Shown piece after piece: positions 1 through 5,284 of a stretch of 20,083 nucleotides of DNA (positions are counted from its first letter, which is position 1; each line of letters begins with the position of its first letter). Origin of the DNA: a virus; IMG/VR virus record IMGVR_UViG_3300042905_001969, positions 1 through 20,083 of that record, one strand, 5' to 3'. The position numbers and the translations under genes are program-made. Under the pieces are notes generated by a model, which saw only the letters and a program-made list of their open reading frames with translations, did no database searches and was not told where the DNA came from.

Positions 1-23
1 TTCTTCCGAGCGGCCACCTGCCG
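1..23 (-). tRNA. possible tRNA 5' end, cut by window edge
   Basis: Read on the minus strand from 23 to the edge, this matches the first part of a tRNA: a seven-base acceptor strand (CGGCAGG), the spacer TG, a D-stem start GCCG and a D-loop with the expected GG. The intact tRNA at 63-145 begins with a very similar arrangement. The rest lies outside the window, so neither amino acid identity nor folding can be tested. Inference only; it would make a second tRNA in a cluster. Confidence 0.3.
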
Positions 24-62
24 AATGCGTTTAATCGCTGTTGTGTATTTGAAATCCACTTG

Positions 63-145
63 CAGTCAGAACAGGATTCGAACCTGTAATCGGGTTTCTA
101 ACTGGTGTCCCGGCCCCAGAGCGTCTACCATTCCGCCACCTGACT
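63..145 (-). tRNA. tRNA, class II (Leu-like) body, anticodon uncertain
   Basis: An 83-nt cloverleaf on the minus strand. A seven-pair acceptor stem (AGTCAGG with TCTGACT, one G-U), spacer TG, a D-arm GCG/CGC with loop GAATGGTAGA, a perfect five-pair T-arm (ACAGG TTCGAAT CCTGT) and discriminator G are visible; CCA is not encoded. The variable region is 14 nt, which suggests a class II tRNA, and the D-arm resembles tRNA-Leu. The anticodon arm is odd: only CTGG/CCAG pairs firmly, leaving ten bases (GGCCGGGACA), or an eight-base loop after a G-A mismatch. Position 33 is not U. Candidate anticodons CGG or GGG would read proline codons, at odds with the Leu-like body. It sits 10 nt after the stop of the neighbouring gene and may be cut from the same transcript. 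Confidence 0.72.
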
Positions 146-155
146 GTGTTCTTGA

Positions 156-395
156 TTACCCTCTTGCTTCTTCTGTTTCACATACTTCGCTTAACTCCTC
201 TGCATTAAAATAGTCAGGAGCATAAATTTTGCCAATTTCAAGAGGTCTTTTGATGTACTCTTGCAGTTCCGCCATTGCCTCCCGATTGGTATCAAAGGCA
301 AACAACCTGCATCCAACCTTTATGATACACCCTCTGTCTAAGAATGTAATTTCAACAGGATTTACTTTTAGCTGAGTAATTTCTTCTCGTTTCAT
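156..395 (-). CDS. hypothetical protein, 79 aa
   Basis: An acidic soluble protein of 79 residues with no family I recognise. A predicted beta-rich first half (about residues 10-35, containing GCIIKVGCRLFAF) is followed by a helical, Glu-rich second half. No signal peptide or membrane segment. The ATG at 395 is chosen because the leader CCTAAACCAAACCAAAACAA lies directly upstream, matching the start-associated element found before many genes here, and a -7 box (TATATTTG) lies about 24 nt further up. It is the last protein gene before the tRNA and may share its transcript. Confidence 0.7.
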   Translation of the reverse strand: MKREEITQLKVNPVEITFLDRGCIIKVGCRLFAFDTNREAMAELQEYIKRPLEIGKIYAPDYFNAEELSEVCETEEARG

Positions 396-418
396 TTGTT
401 TTGGTTTGGTTTAGGTTA

Positions 419-426
419 CAAATATA
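419..426 (-). promoter_or_regulatory. putative -7 promoter box (TATATTTG)
   Basis: On the minus strand this reads TATATTTG, an exact match to the Bacteroidota -7 consensus TAnnTTTG. It lies in the short gap between the gene ending at 428 and the gene starting at 395. A start site a few bases downstream would leave a leader of about 15-20 nt that consists mostly of the A/C-rich start element. No TTTG is found at the expected -33 distance, so the call rests on one element and its position. Confidence 0.4.
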
Positions 427-427
427 A

Positions 428-619
428 CTACTTTTTAGCAATTTCACCCTTAATCTTCTCAATGTAAACCACCGCATCCATCAACTCCTCCTGCAAGTGC
501 TGAATCCACTCGGCGAATGTCAGGTCATCGCGTTCCATTGTCGTGCCGTACTTGCGCTTGCCCTGTTCCGCTCTTGTCCTAAATTGGTCAATAACTGACT
601 CGACTATCTTATCGCTCAT
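428..619 (-). CDS. MazG-like small helical protein
   Basis: A 63-residue all-helical protein. It has the pattern QGKRKYGTTMERDDL near residues 19-33, then WIQHLQEELMDAVVYIEK, in which EELMDA fits the EExxD metal-binding signature of the all-alpha NTP pyrophosphohydrolase (MazG) superfamily. Phages often carry such proteins, thought to hydrolyse or sense nucleoside triphosphates. This copy is much shorter than a catalytic MazG domain and shows only one EExxD, so activity is doubtful; it may be a degenerate or regulatory member. Its start overlaps the end of the RyR gene by 11 nt, implying translational coupling. The family assignment is from motif reading only. Confidence 0.65.
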   Translation of the reverse strand: MSDKIVESVIDQFRTRAEQGKRKYGTTMERDDLTFAEWIQHLQEELMDAVVYIEKIKGEIAKK

Positions 620-968
620 GATTGTCTTTTAGCGCGTTCACAATTGCGCAAAATAAAGCGTCTTTTTTTTGCTGAAATTCAGGTAATTGCTCGAATGGGA
701 CGATACAAGGGTGCGTTTTTTTAACGGTATCCTTTACCTCCCCATACACCCACCCATCTGAAATCTTTTCCTGCATCCATGCGTTATGCTGTGCATCTTC
801 TTTTGCGTCAGGGTTGTTTAATTTAAAGGCAACACCAGAAATGGCGCTGTCTCGCTGCCATTGTTCGGCATCATCCCAATGACTTTGACTAAAGTCCCCG
901 TTTGCTTGGCACCATACTCTATTAGCCTCATGGCATGCCTTGGCGATATACTCTATTTTTTTATCCAT
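609..968 (-). CDS. RyR domain-containing protein
   Basis: A 119-residue protein whose C-terminal half (about residues 62-115) reads as a RyR domain: WMQEKISDGWVYGE, then KKTHPCIVPFEQLP, then a closing helix. GWxYG followed by HPC.VPFE.LP is the hallmark of this fold, first seen in ryanodine receptors and widespread in bacterial and phage proteins, including Bacteroidota phages. The N-terminal half is helical with conserved-looking Trp residues (WCQANG, SHWDDAEQWQRD), a common arrangement in phage RyR proteins. No enzyme activity is known; ligand binding, perhaps of a nucleotide, is assumed. Starts at ATG 968; its stop lies inside the next gene. Confidence 0.85.
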   Translation of the reverse strand: MDKKIEYIAKACHEANRVWCQANGDFSQSHWDDAEQWQRDSAISGVAFKLNNPDAKEDAQHNAWMQEKISDGWVYGEVKDTVKKTHPCIVPFEQLPEFQQKKDALFCAIVNALKDNHER

Positions 969-978
969 TTTCAGTTAT

Positions 979-1266
979 TTAGGCAAACAAAAATTGGTGC
1001 AGTTCCTCCACCGTGCGGCAAATCTCCTTCCCATCCTTGTCCCACATTTGTAAATCCTCACGCCTGCCGAAATCCTTCTCGTACATCCACCAACATAAAG
1101 TTTCGTACTGGTCTTCATTTAAGACGCGCTTCAATAAAATGCTGATGACTTCCTGTTTTGGCTCATCGAACTCGGATAAGTCGATGCCAAGTTTGTAGGC
1201 ATTCATTTTGCGCTTGTAATCCGTATCTATAAGGTTCAGCAGGTGTTGTAGTTCGGGTAGGGTCAT
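979..1266 (-). CDS. hypothetical protein, 95 aa
   Basis: A 95-residue soluble, acidic, mainly helical protein beginning MTLPELQHLLNLIDTDYKRK. I prefer ATG 1266 to the upstream ATG at 1302: the extra 12 residues are a hydrophobic run (MFFSFQTISFII) that overlaps the small membrane gene in another frame, and ATG 1266 lies 2 nt after that gene's stop codon. The middle contains LNEDQYETLCWWMYEKDFGRR. No family recognised. Neighbours (small terminase, RyR) suggest an accessory phage protein. Confidence 0.72.
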   Translation of the reverse strand: MTLPELQHLLNLIDTDYKRKMNAYKLGIDLSEFDEPKQEVISILLKRVLNEDQYETLCWWMYEKDFGRREDLQMWDKDGKEICRTVEELHQFLFA

Positions 1267-1268
1267 AA

Positions 1269-1424
1269 TTATAAAGGAAATAGTTTGAAAAGAAAAAAAC
1301 AAATTTTATAGGAAATTATAAAAACAAAAGTAGCCATAATAGTTATAGAAATTGCAATGACAAAAACTTGTATCAGCGTTCCTAAAATTTCGTAAATGAA
1401 GCGTATAATATCTCGTAGTATCAT
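1269..1424 (-). CDS. small single-span membrane protein, 51 aa
   Basis: A 51-residue frame easily missed because of its size. It starts with ATG at 1424, whose last two bases with the next A form the stop of the small terminase gene (ATGA junction), and ends with TAA two bases before the start of the next gene. The product begins MILRDIIRFIYEILGTLIQV and is almost wholly hydrophobic from about residue 13 to 48, with a short basic N-terminus, so one long or two short membrane spans are predicted. The DNA is clearly AT-richer than its neighbours, as expected for a membrane segment. The exact fit between two genes is the main support. Function unknown; phage small membrane proteins include holin-like and host-modifying proteins. 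Confidence 0.68.
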   Translation of the reverse strand: MILRDIIRFIYEILGTLIQVFVIAISITIMATFVFIISYKICFFLFKLFPL

Positions 1425-1840
1425 AGGTCGTCATTAAATAGCGGCTGTTCGATGTGTACCTTCTGCTCTTGCTTGTCGGCCAGTCCCAGCACTCGCACTG
1501 CGATGGCACTGTTGTACACATTCGCGCCACTGCCCTCAACCATATCGCGGTCACAAGTCGCTCGTATGCGGGTAAGGATGGGGCGAAATGCTTCGTGATG
1601 CTCGCCTTCTTCCCTTTGATAGTGCGACAAGTCAAAGCACCAACCTTCTTCTGCAAGGTAGCCTTCAAACCCCCTAAACGTCAATGGCCGCTCTTTGTCG
1701 CGATACACCATTGCACCATCCTTGCCCACGTAATCTTGTACCCTGTACGGATTTGCTTTCGTCCACGCTTTGTACGTGCAGAACAAGTCCCACAACTGCT
1801 CAGGACTTTCAAACGCGGGTGGCCTTCCTACTTTCTTCAT
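1421..1840 (-). CDS. phage terminase small subunit (DNA-packaging protein)
   Basis: A 139-residue protein of the small terminase / DNA-packaging type found in Bacteroidota phages. Readable hallmarks are the N-terminus KVGRPPAFESPEQLWDLF, the segment ANPYRVQDYVGKDG followed by a basic ERPLTFRGFEGYLAEEGW region, the helix FRPILTRIRATCDRDMVEGS, then YNSAIAVRVLGLADKQE and a C-terminal tail ending IEQPLFNDDL. Small terminase binds the packaging site and hands DNA to the large ATPase subunit, which is not in the window but may lie further left on this strand. Start ATG 1840 forms an ATGA overlap with the preceding gene, and the stop forms another with the small membrane gene. Length fits the family. 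Confidence 0.8.
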   Translation of the reverse strand: MKKVGRPPAFESPEQLWDLFCTYKAWTKANPYRVQDYVGKDGAMVYRDKERPLTFRGFEGYLAEEGWCFDLSHYQREEGEHHEAFRPILTRIRATCDRDMVEGSGANVYNSAIAVRVLGLADKQEQKVHIEQPLFNDDL

Positions 1841-2031
1841 ATTTCCACGCTGTTCATTATGTCGATTATCTTCTCGCAGATGGCCACCTTCGCGTGCAGT
1901 GCGTTGGGTGCATTGCAGTCGTTCAGGCTGTCCAATATGTTGGCCATATCGGTCATAAGCGCGCCAATGTTCACGAGCTTGCTCATATGCAAGTTGTGCT
2001 GTTCTTCGATGCTAATCTTTGCTGTTGCCAT
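1837..2031 (-). CDS. hypothetical protein, 64 aa
   Basis: A 64-residue helical protein (MATAKISIEEQHNLHMSKLV...) with a probable coiled or two-helix structure and no cysteine pair or membrane span. It ends in an ATGA junction with the small terminase gene and its first codons overlap the last codons of the preceding zinc-knuckle gene by 20 nt. The coupling with terminase suggests co-expression, but nothing in the sequence shows its role. Confidence 0.68.
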   Translation of the reverse strand: MATAKISIEEQHNLHMSKLVNIGALMTDMANILDSLNDCNAPNALHAKVAICEKIIDIMNSVEI

Positions 2032-2275
2032 CTCCGTTTACATTAAATACCACTTGCCCCTCTTTTACACAATGCTCGGCGTGAGCCACCAGTTCCGAAA
2101 GCCTGCCAACAGCACAGGTTGCGCACCACCAATCGGTGCGCGGAATGCCAAGGCTAATCGCCGCTGCTTGCAGTGTGTTCACCTCCGCAGGGGTCAGCCG
2201 TAGCGACTTGGTCGAATGATACAGTTCAAGTTTAGGCTTGATGGCAAGCACTTCGCTAATTAGGGTTGCGTTCAT
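2012..2275 (-). CDS. hypothetical protein with Cys/His zinc-knuckle motif
   Basis: An 87-residue protein. The middle holds TDWWCATCAVGRLSELVAHAEHC (split: WWCATC, then HAEHC about 15 residues later), that is CxxC followed by HxxHC, spacing that suits a small structural zinc site. The N-terminal part is helical and includes LTPAEVNTLQAAAISLGI, reminiscent of a short DNA-binding helix pair. The start at ATG 2275 overlaps the stop of the upstream membrane gene by 4 nt. Possible DNA or protein adaptor; function not known. Confidence 0.68.
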   Translation of the reverse strand: MNATLISEVLAIKPKLELYHSTKSLRLTPAEVNTLQAAAISLGIPRTDWWCATCAVGRLSELVAHAEHCVKEGQVVFNVNGDGNSKD

Positions 2276-2505
2276 TCGGTTAGCTTTATGATGATGATAG
2301 CCAACGCCGCAGATGCCAAGCCAACAAACGGCGCGTAGTATAGCGGTTGGTCAAAAAGTGACAAGCCAAATCCTGTCCAAAAGGCAAGGCAGGACTGGCA
2401 AGATAGTGGTTTAAAGCGACTGATGCGGTAGTACCAAGTGGGCAGTACGTTATAGCGTTCCATCGCCAATGCTGTCAAAGCCGCCAATAAAATCGTTGTA
2501 ATCAT
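2272..2505 (-). CDS. small membrane protein with SCxxC-AFW motif (DUF1360-like)
   Basis: A 77-residue membrane protein: an N-terminal span (about residues 2-18), a short loop with SCQSCLAFWTGFGL (residues 35-48), and a C-terminal span (about 55-75, APFVGLASAALAIIIIKL). The pairing of a Cys-x-x-Cys with a following aromatic W at the start of a helix resembles DUF1360-type proteins. The start used (ATG 2505) overlaps the previous gene by 56 nt; ATG 2463 would cut the overlap to 14 nt but remove most of the first span. Inner-membrane location inferred; role unknown. Confidence 0.62.
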   Translation of the reverse strand: MITTILLAALTALAMERYNVLPTWYYRISRFKPLSCQSCLAFWTGFGLSLFDQPLYYAPFVGLASAALAIIIIKLTE

Positions 2506-3010
2506 CTTGTAGTGCTTGTTTTAGTCGTTGCCTGCAAAGGTCAATCGTGTAGCAGATTGACCGATATGGAATGCCTGTGTTTCGATTGATAAGCTTCTTG
2601 TTGCCCAATTCCAGCCATAGAAGGAATAGGTTCTTGTCGTATGGATATTTCCCTGCCGCCGCCCACTTGTCCATCTCTGCTTCCGCTTTGCGATACAGGT
2701 GGTCAGGAACTGTGCTATACTTCTCATCCACCTGCTCAACTTCACCCAAAGCCACGCGCTCTTCGTTGTGCCGATACTTGCGTTGAAATGGCGATGTCTT
2801 GCCTCTGAATAAGTTAATAGCGGCGCGCACGATGTAGAACGTGAGTGCGCCTGATGCGTGTAGCTGTTCAACGCGTTCTGGTCGGTCGTAGCAGTAGATG
2901 ACCAGTTCGTGTTCGAGGTCATCGGCATAGTCGCTTGTCGCGATTTGCCTTGCCACTTGTCGGAACACTCCGTCATTGTACAGCTGGTGTATGATTTCGT
3001 TTGCATCCAC
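2450..3010 (-). CDS. sigma factor-like phage regulatory protein
   Basis: A 186-residue basic, helical protein resembling the short ECF-type sigma-like proteins of Bacteroidota phages. An N-terminal sigma region 2-like part contains YADDLEHELVIYCYDRPERV followed by LTFYIVRAAINLFR and the basic stretch SPFQRKYRHNEERV. The C-terminal third (LINRNTGIPYRSICYTIDLCRQRLKQAL) has the look of a region 4 helix-turn-helix. If correct, it would redirect host RNA polymerase to phage promoters. The similarity is by pattern, not by a firm signature, so a simple DNA-binding protein is the alternative. It overlaps the upstream DnaA-like gene by 38 nt; a TATATTTG sequence lies just upstream at 3019-3026 but is also codons of that gene. 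Confidence 0.55.
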   Translation of the reverse strand: MDANEIIHQLYNDGVFRQVARQIATSDYADDLEHELVIYCYDRPERVEQLHASGALTFYIVRAAINLFRGKTSPFQRKYRHNEERVALGEVEQVDEKYSTVPDHLYRKAEAEMDKWAAAGKYPYDKNLFLLWLELGNKKLINRNTGIPYRSICYTIDLCRQRLKQALQDDYNDFIGGFDSIGDGTL

Positions 3011-3317
3011 ATTGTGGGCAAATATAGTCAGAGTCTTCTATTGTTTGTATAAATTTAAAGCGCGAATCATTATTGTGCAACGCCCAGTCCACGACCTGCA
3101 CCCCGTGATAAACGCTCGTGTGGTTGCGGTTTAGCATTATGCCAATCGCTGTCAAGCTGTATTTGTAGTGATGCTTGCGATACAAATACCACATCAGCGC
3201 GTGCCTCGCTCGCGTTACTTCGGCCTTTCGATTGCCTGTGCAAATCTCTTCGTACGTCACGCCTGTAATGGCTTCGATGCGATTGGCAATTTCAGTGATA
3301 AAGGTTGGTGTTTTCAT
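2973..3317 (-). CDS. DnaA domain IV-like DNA-binding protein
   Basis: A 114-residue protein matching the C-terminal DNA-binding domain (domain IV) of the replication initiator DnaA, without the AAA+ ATPase part. Residues 12-28 (NRIEAITGVTYEEICTG) correspond to the first helices, residues 33-50 (EVTRARHALMWYLYRKHH) to the basic helix, and NHTSVYHGVQVVDW (65-78) to the DnaA signature in which the HTT/HTS-V-H turn contacts the DnaA box. The C-terminus adds a possible zinc knuckle, CPQCGC with a following His (residues 100-109), not present in DnaA. The leader AAACAAACCCTTAACTT before ATG 3317 matches the recurrent start element. It could mark a phage origin or interfere with host DnaA; the TGTAGTCA cluster at 5059-5284 is one possible target. 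Confidence 0.8.
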   Translation of the reverse strand: MKTPTFITEIANRIEAITGVTYEEICTGNRKAEVTRARHALMWYLYRKHHYKYSLTAIGIMLNRNHTSVYHGVQVVDWALHNNDSRFKFIQTIEDSDYICPQCGCKRNHTPAVQ

Positions 3318-3640
3318 AAGTTAAGGGTTTGTTTAAATTCTTCAAAGGTTCTGATTATGACGTAGCGGTAGCCTGCCGCTTCGATGACAGCCTGCCATTC
3401 CTTTTGAGCAGGTGACTGCCTGCCTGTTGGCGTTTTAAATTCCAAGGCGATAAGTCCAGCATCCGACAGGTACATCATATCCGCAACGCCTGCAACCACG
3501 CCCATCGCTTTCATTATCGCGCCTTCAAACTTGCCGCCACTGTTGTTGTTGACCGTGAATAAGCGGCCACGTTCCTGCGGCCTTTCATTCCAGTGGTAGC
3601 GGAAGCACTCCGCTTGTAGTTTAAATTCTTCTAATCCCAT
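3314..3640 (-). CDS. VRR-NUC domain nuclease
   Basis: A 108-residue protein that is essentially one VRR-NUC domain of the PD-(D/E)xK superfamily. The expected residues are visible: an early Glu/Gln pair (E5, Q9), the G-V-A-D turn at 51-54 with catalytic D54, IALEFKTPTG with E67 and K69, and the following glutamines Q79 and Q83 in RQSPAQKEWQ. These enzymes cleave branched or flapped DNA, like Holliday-junction resolvases. The start is ATG 3640; the frame is open further upstream but that part lies entirely inside the helicase gene and is not protein-like. It overlaps the helicase stop by 10 nt and its own stop forms an ATGA junction with the DnaA-like gene, so it belongs to the replication operon. 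Confidence 0.85.
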   Translation of the reverse strand: MGLEEFKLQAECFRYHWNERPQERGRLFTVNNNSGGKFEGAIMKAMGVVAGVADMMYLSDAGLIALEFKTPTGRQSPAQKEWQAVIEAAGYRYVIIRTFEEFKQTLNL

Positions 3641-5067
3641 TTGAATCCGTGTAGTTCTTGAAGTTTGTAGTAAAATCCTGATGCATAGCCGCAATGTCGT
3701 AGCAATTCCCTGACATCCGATTCTCGCTTGACTATGTTGTGAAGCACGAAAAATAGCTTTATTTTCTTTGCGCGAATCATCGCCGCTATTTCTGCAAGTG
3801 AGGAATCTTTTGCCAGCTGTCGCCATTGGTATGGCGTGTAGTTGTCGCGTTGCAGGATGACTTCTTCACCCATCTGCGATTCTTTGACAGGAGCGACAAA
3901 TCCGCACGAAGGGCAAATCACAGTTGAGGATGCCATCATATATCCGCACTTGCGGCACGTCTTGACAGGCGCGACCCCTTTGCGTTTCTTCTCCTTTTTT
4001 TCCAAAGACCACGGCCTTTCTACCTCCCAGCCGCCGTGTTGCTGTCGGTTATTGCCAAAGTCAAGAATGGTGAACTCGGTCTTTGTTGGCGTTACCCTGC
4101 TACCTCTTCCGCACATCTGCAAGTATAGCGGTAGCGACTTGGTTGCCCGATACAGGATAACGACTTCCACGTTCGGGTCATCGAAGCCAGTGGTGAGAAT
4201 GCCGCAGTTGCACAGGATTCCGTTGGTGCTGTTCTTAAACCACGCCAGCACTTCCAAACGCTCATCGCCTTTCATCGTGCTATCCAAATGCCTCGCAGGT
4301 AGTCCAGCACCTTGCAACTCTTCGCACAGTTCGCGACTGCTTGCAATGGATGGCGCGAATGCCAGCGCTTTCTTCCCTGCCGTGTATTTGTTGTAGTTTG
4401 TGATAACTCCGCGAAAGACCTTCTGCTTGCTGAACGCTTGCCCCATCTGATTCGCATCATAATCGCCATTGTACATCCGTACGCCTGATAAGTCAACAGG
4501 AACGCTATACATTGTCGGGATTGCAAGGTAACCAGCATCCACCAACTCGCGGATAGTCACAGGCTCTACAATGGCCGTGTAAAATTCTTTGAGTGCTTTC
4601 TGATTGCCCTCGCGATGCGGCGTAGCAGTCGCACCGATGACCGTTGTAGTTGGCTGGATGAATTTAAATAGCTTGTCAAAACTCGCCTTGTGCGCCTCGT
4701 CAATGATGACAAGGTCGATGCCTTTTAGCCAATTCGCGTATTCATCGTTTTTAAGCCTGTGGTTGAGAGATTCTACCATTGCTATATACGAGGTAGCCTC
4801 AGGCAGTTTGCGTGTCCCTTGTTTGATGTAAGAGGGCAAAATCGCGAAACGTGTAAGTGCGCCATCCGTTTGCGTCAGCAGTTCAATGCGGTCGGTGATT
4901 ATCAGCACCTTCTTTCCTTTGGTCAGTGCGGCCTGAACCATCGATGAAAACATAACGGTCTTACCTGCGCCAGTTGGTGCGCACAGGATGATGCGCCTAT
5001 TTCCTTTCCGCATAGAATCGCGTAGCAGTTCAATGGCGTGTTGTTGGTATGGTCTAAGTGTAGTCAT
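3631..5067 (-). CDS. DEAD/DEAH-box (SF2) helicase with C-terminal zinc ribbon
   Basis: A 478-residue superfamily 2 helicase. Motifs in order: LRPYQQHAI Q-motif at about residue 4, Walker A APTGAGKT (30-37), DEAH box (123-126), motif III ATATP (146-150), motif V LTTGFDDP (291-298) and motif VI QMCGRGSR (317-324) with its arginine fingers. Residues 371-388 form a CRKC...CPSC zinc ribbon, and a C-terminal extension of about 90 residues follows. The arrangement resembles phage UvsW/RecG-like or type III restriction-like helicases used in replication and branch processing. The start codons ATGACTACA contain the first copy of the TGTAGTCA repeat, so the repeat cluster runs into the gene. Partner nuclease follows directly. 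Confidence 0.92.
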   Translation of the reverse strand: MTTLRPYQQHAIELLRDSMRKGNRRIILCAPTGAGKTVMFSSMVQAALTKGKKVLIITDRIELLTQTDGALTRFAILPSYIKQGTRKLPEATSYIAMVESLNHRLKNDEYANWLKGIDLVIIDEAHKASFDKLFKFIQPTTTVIGATATPHREGNQKALKEFYTAIVEPVTIRELVDAGYLAIPTMYSVPVDLSGVRMYNGDYDANQMGQAFSKQKVFRGVITNYNKYTAGKKALAFAPSIASSRELCEELQGAGLPARHLDSTMKGDERLEVLAWFKNSTNGILCNCGILTTGFDDPNVEVVILYRATKSLPLYLQMCGRGSRVTPTKTEFTILDFGNNRQQHGGWEVERPWSLEKKEKKRKGVAPVKTCRKCGYMMASSTVICPSCGFVAPVKESQMGEEVILQRDNYTPYQWRQLAKDSSLAEIAAMIRAKKIKLFFVLHNIVKRESDVRELLRHCGYASGFYYKLQELHGFKWD

Positions 5068-5284
5068 TGTAGTCAGTTTGTAGTCAGTTTTTTGCGATCA
5101 AAGTGACTACAAAAAAAGTGCCTTGGCGATACCTGCAAGGGCGTTTTTTCGGTTTGTAGTCAGTGTAGTCACTTTTTTTTAATAAAAAGAGTATATATTA
5201 TATGTATACGAATATTGAATATTACACACGCTATAGAGTTTCAAAGTTGTTTTTGCAGTGACTACACCGACTACATTGACTACA
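5059..5284. repeat. nine-copy TGTAGTCA repeat cluster with AT-rich core (origin or operator candidate)
   Basis: Nine 8-bp units lie between helicase and primase. Same orientation on the plus strand: TGTAGTCA at 5059, 5068, 5079, 5155 and 5164. Opposite orientation: TGACTACA at 5104, 5259 and 5277, and CGACTACA at 5268. Adjacent units are mostly 9 bp apart. Units 5101-5111 and 5164-5174 extend to a perfect 11-bp inverted repeat (AAGTGACTACA). The two flanking groups point toward each other across an AT-rich core (about 5172-5258, TATATATTATATG-like). Iterons beside an AT-rich unwinding region between helicase and primase genes is a classic origin layout. A repressor operator is the alternative. 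The outermost units overlap the helicase start codon and the primase stop codon. Confidence 0.75.
5111..5143 (-). terminator. weak intrinsic terminator-like hairpin
   Basis: On the minus strand CCTTG pairs with CAAGG around a ten-base loop, followed three bases later by seven T residues. The stem is only five continuous pairs, extended to six or seven with one bulge. A T-run also follows on the plus strand, so it could act either way. It would reduce read-through from the primase gene into the helicase gene. It sits inside the repeat cluster, so the hairpin may instead belong to an origin structure. Confidence 0.35.

Noticed and set aside
63-145. tRNA as an integration (att) site
   Set aside because: No integrase gene and no second copy of the tRNA 3' end is visible, so no support within the window.
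1454-2203. 249-codon open frame on the plus strand
   Set aside because: It lies opposite three well-packed minus-strand genes including the small terminase; its translation is Cys/Leu/His-rich without domain features, as expected for an antisense shadow.
2521-3021. 166-codon minus-strand frame overlapping the sigma-like gene
   Set aside because: It overlaps almost the whole sigma-like gene in another frame, is rich in Thr, Ser and Arg, and has no leader or junction with its neighbours.
3019-3026. TATATTTG as promoter of the sigma-like gene
   Set aside because: It coincides with the codons of Tyr-Ile-Cys in the zinc knuckle of the DnaA-like protein and has no -33 box, so it was not listed as a feature.
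3314-3826. Longer nuclease form starting at 3826
   Set aside because: The extra 62 residues are basic, Thr/Arg/Cys-rich and overlap the helicase C-terminus in another frame; VRR-NUC similarity starts only after Met at 3640.
3842-4396. 184-codon open frame on the plus strand
   Set aside because: Opposite strand of the helicase gene, with no recognisable motif; every supported gene is on the minus strand.
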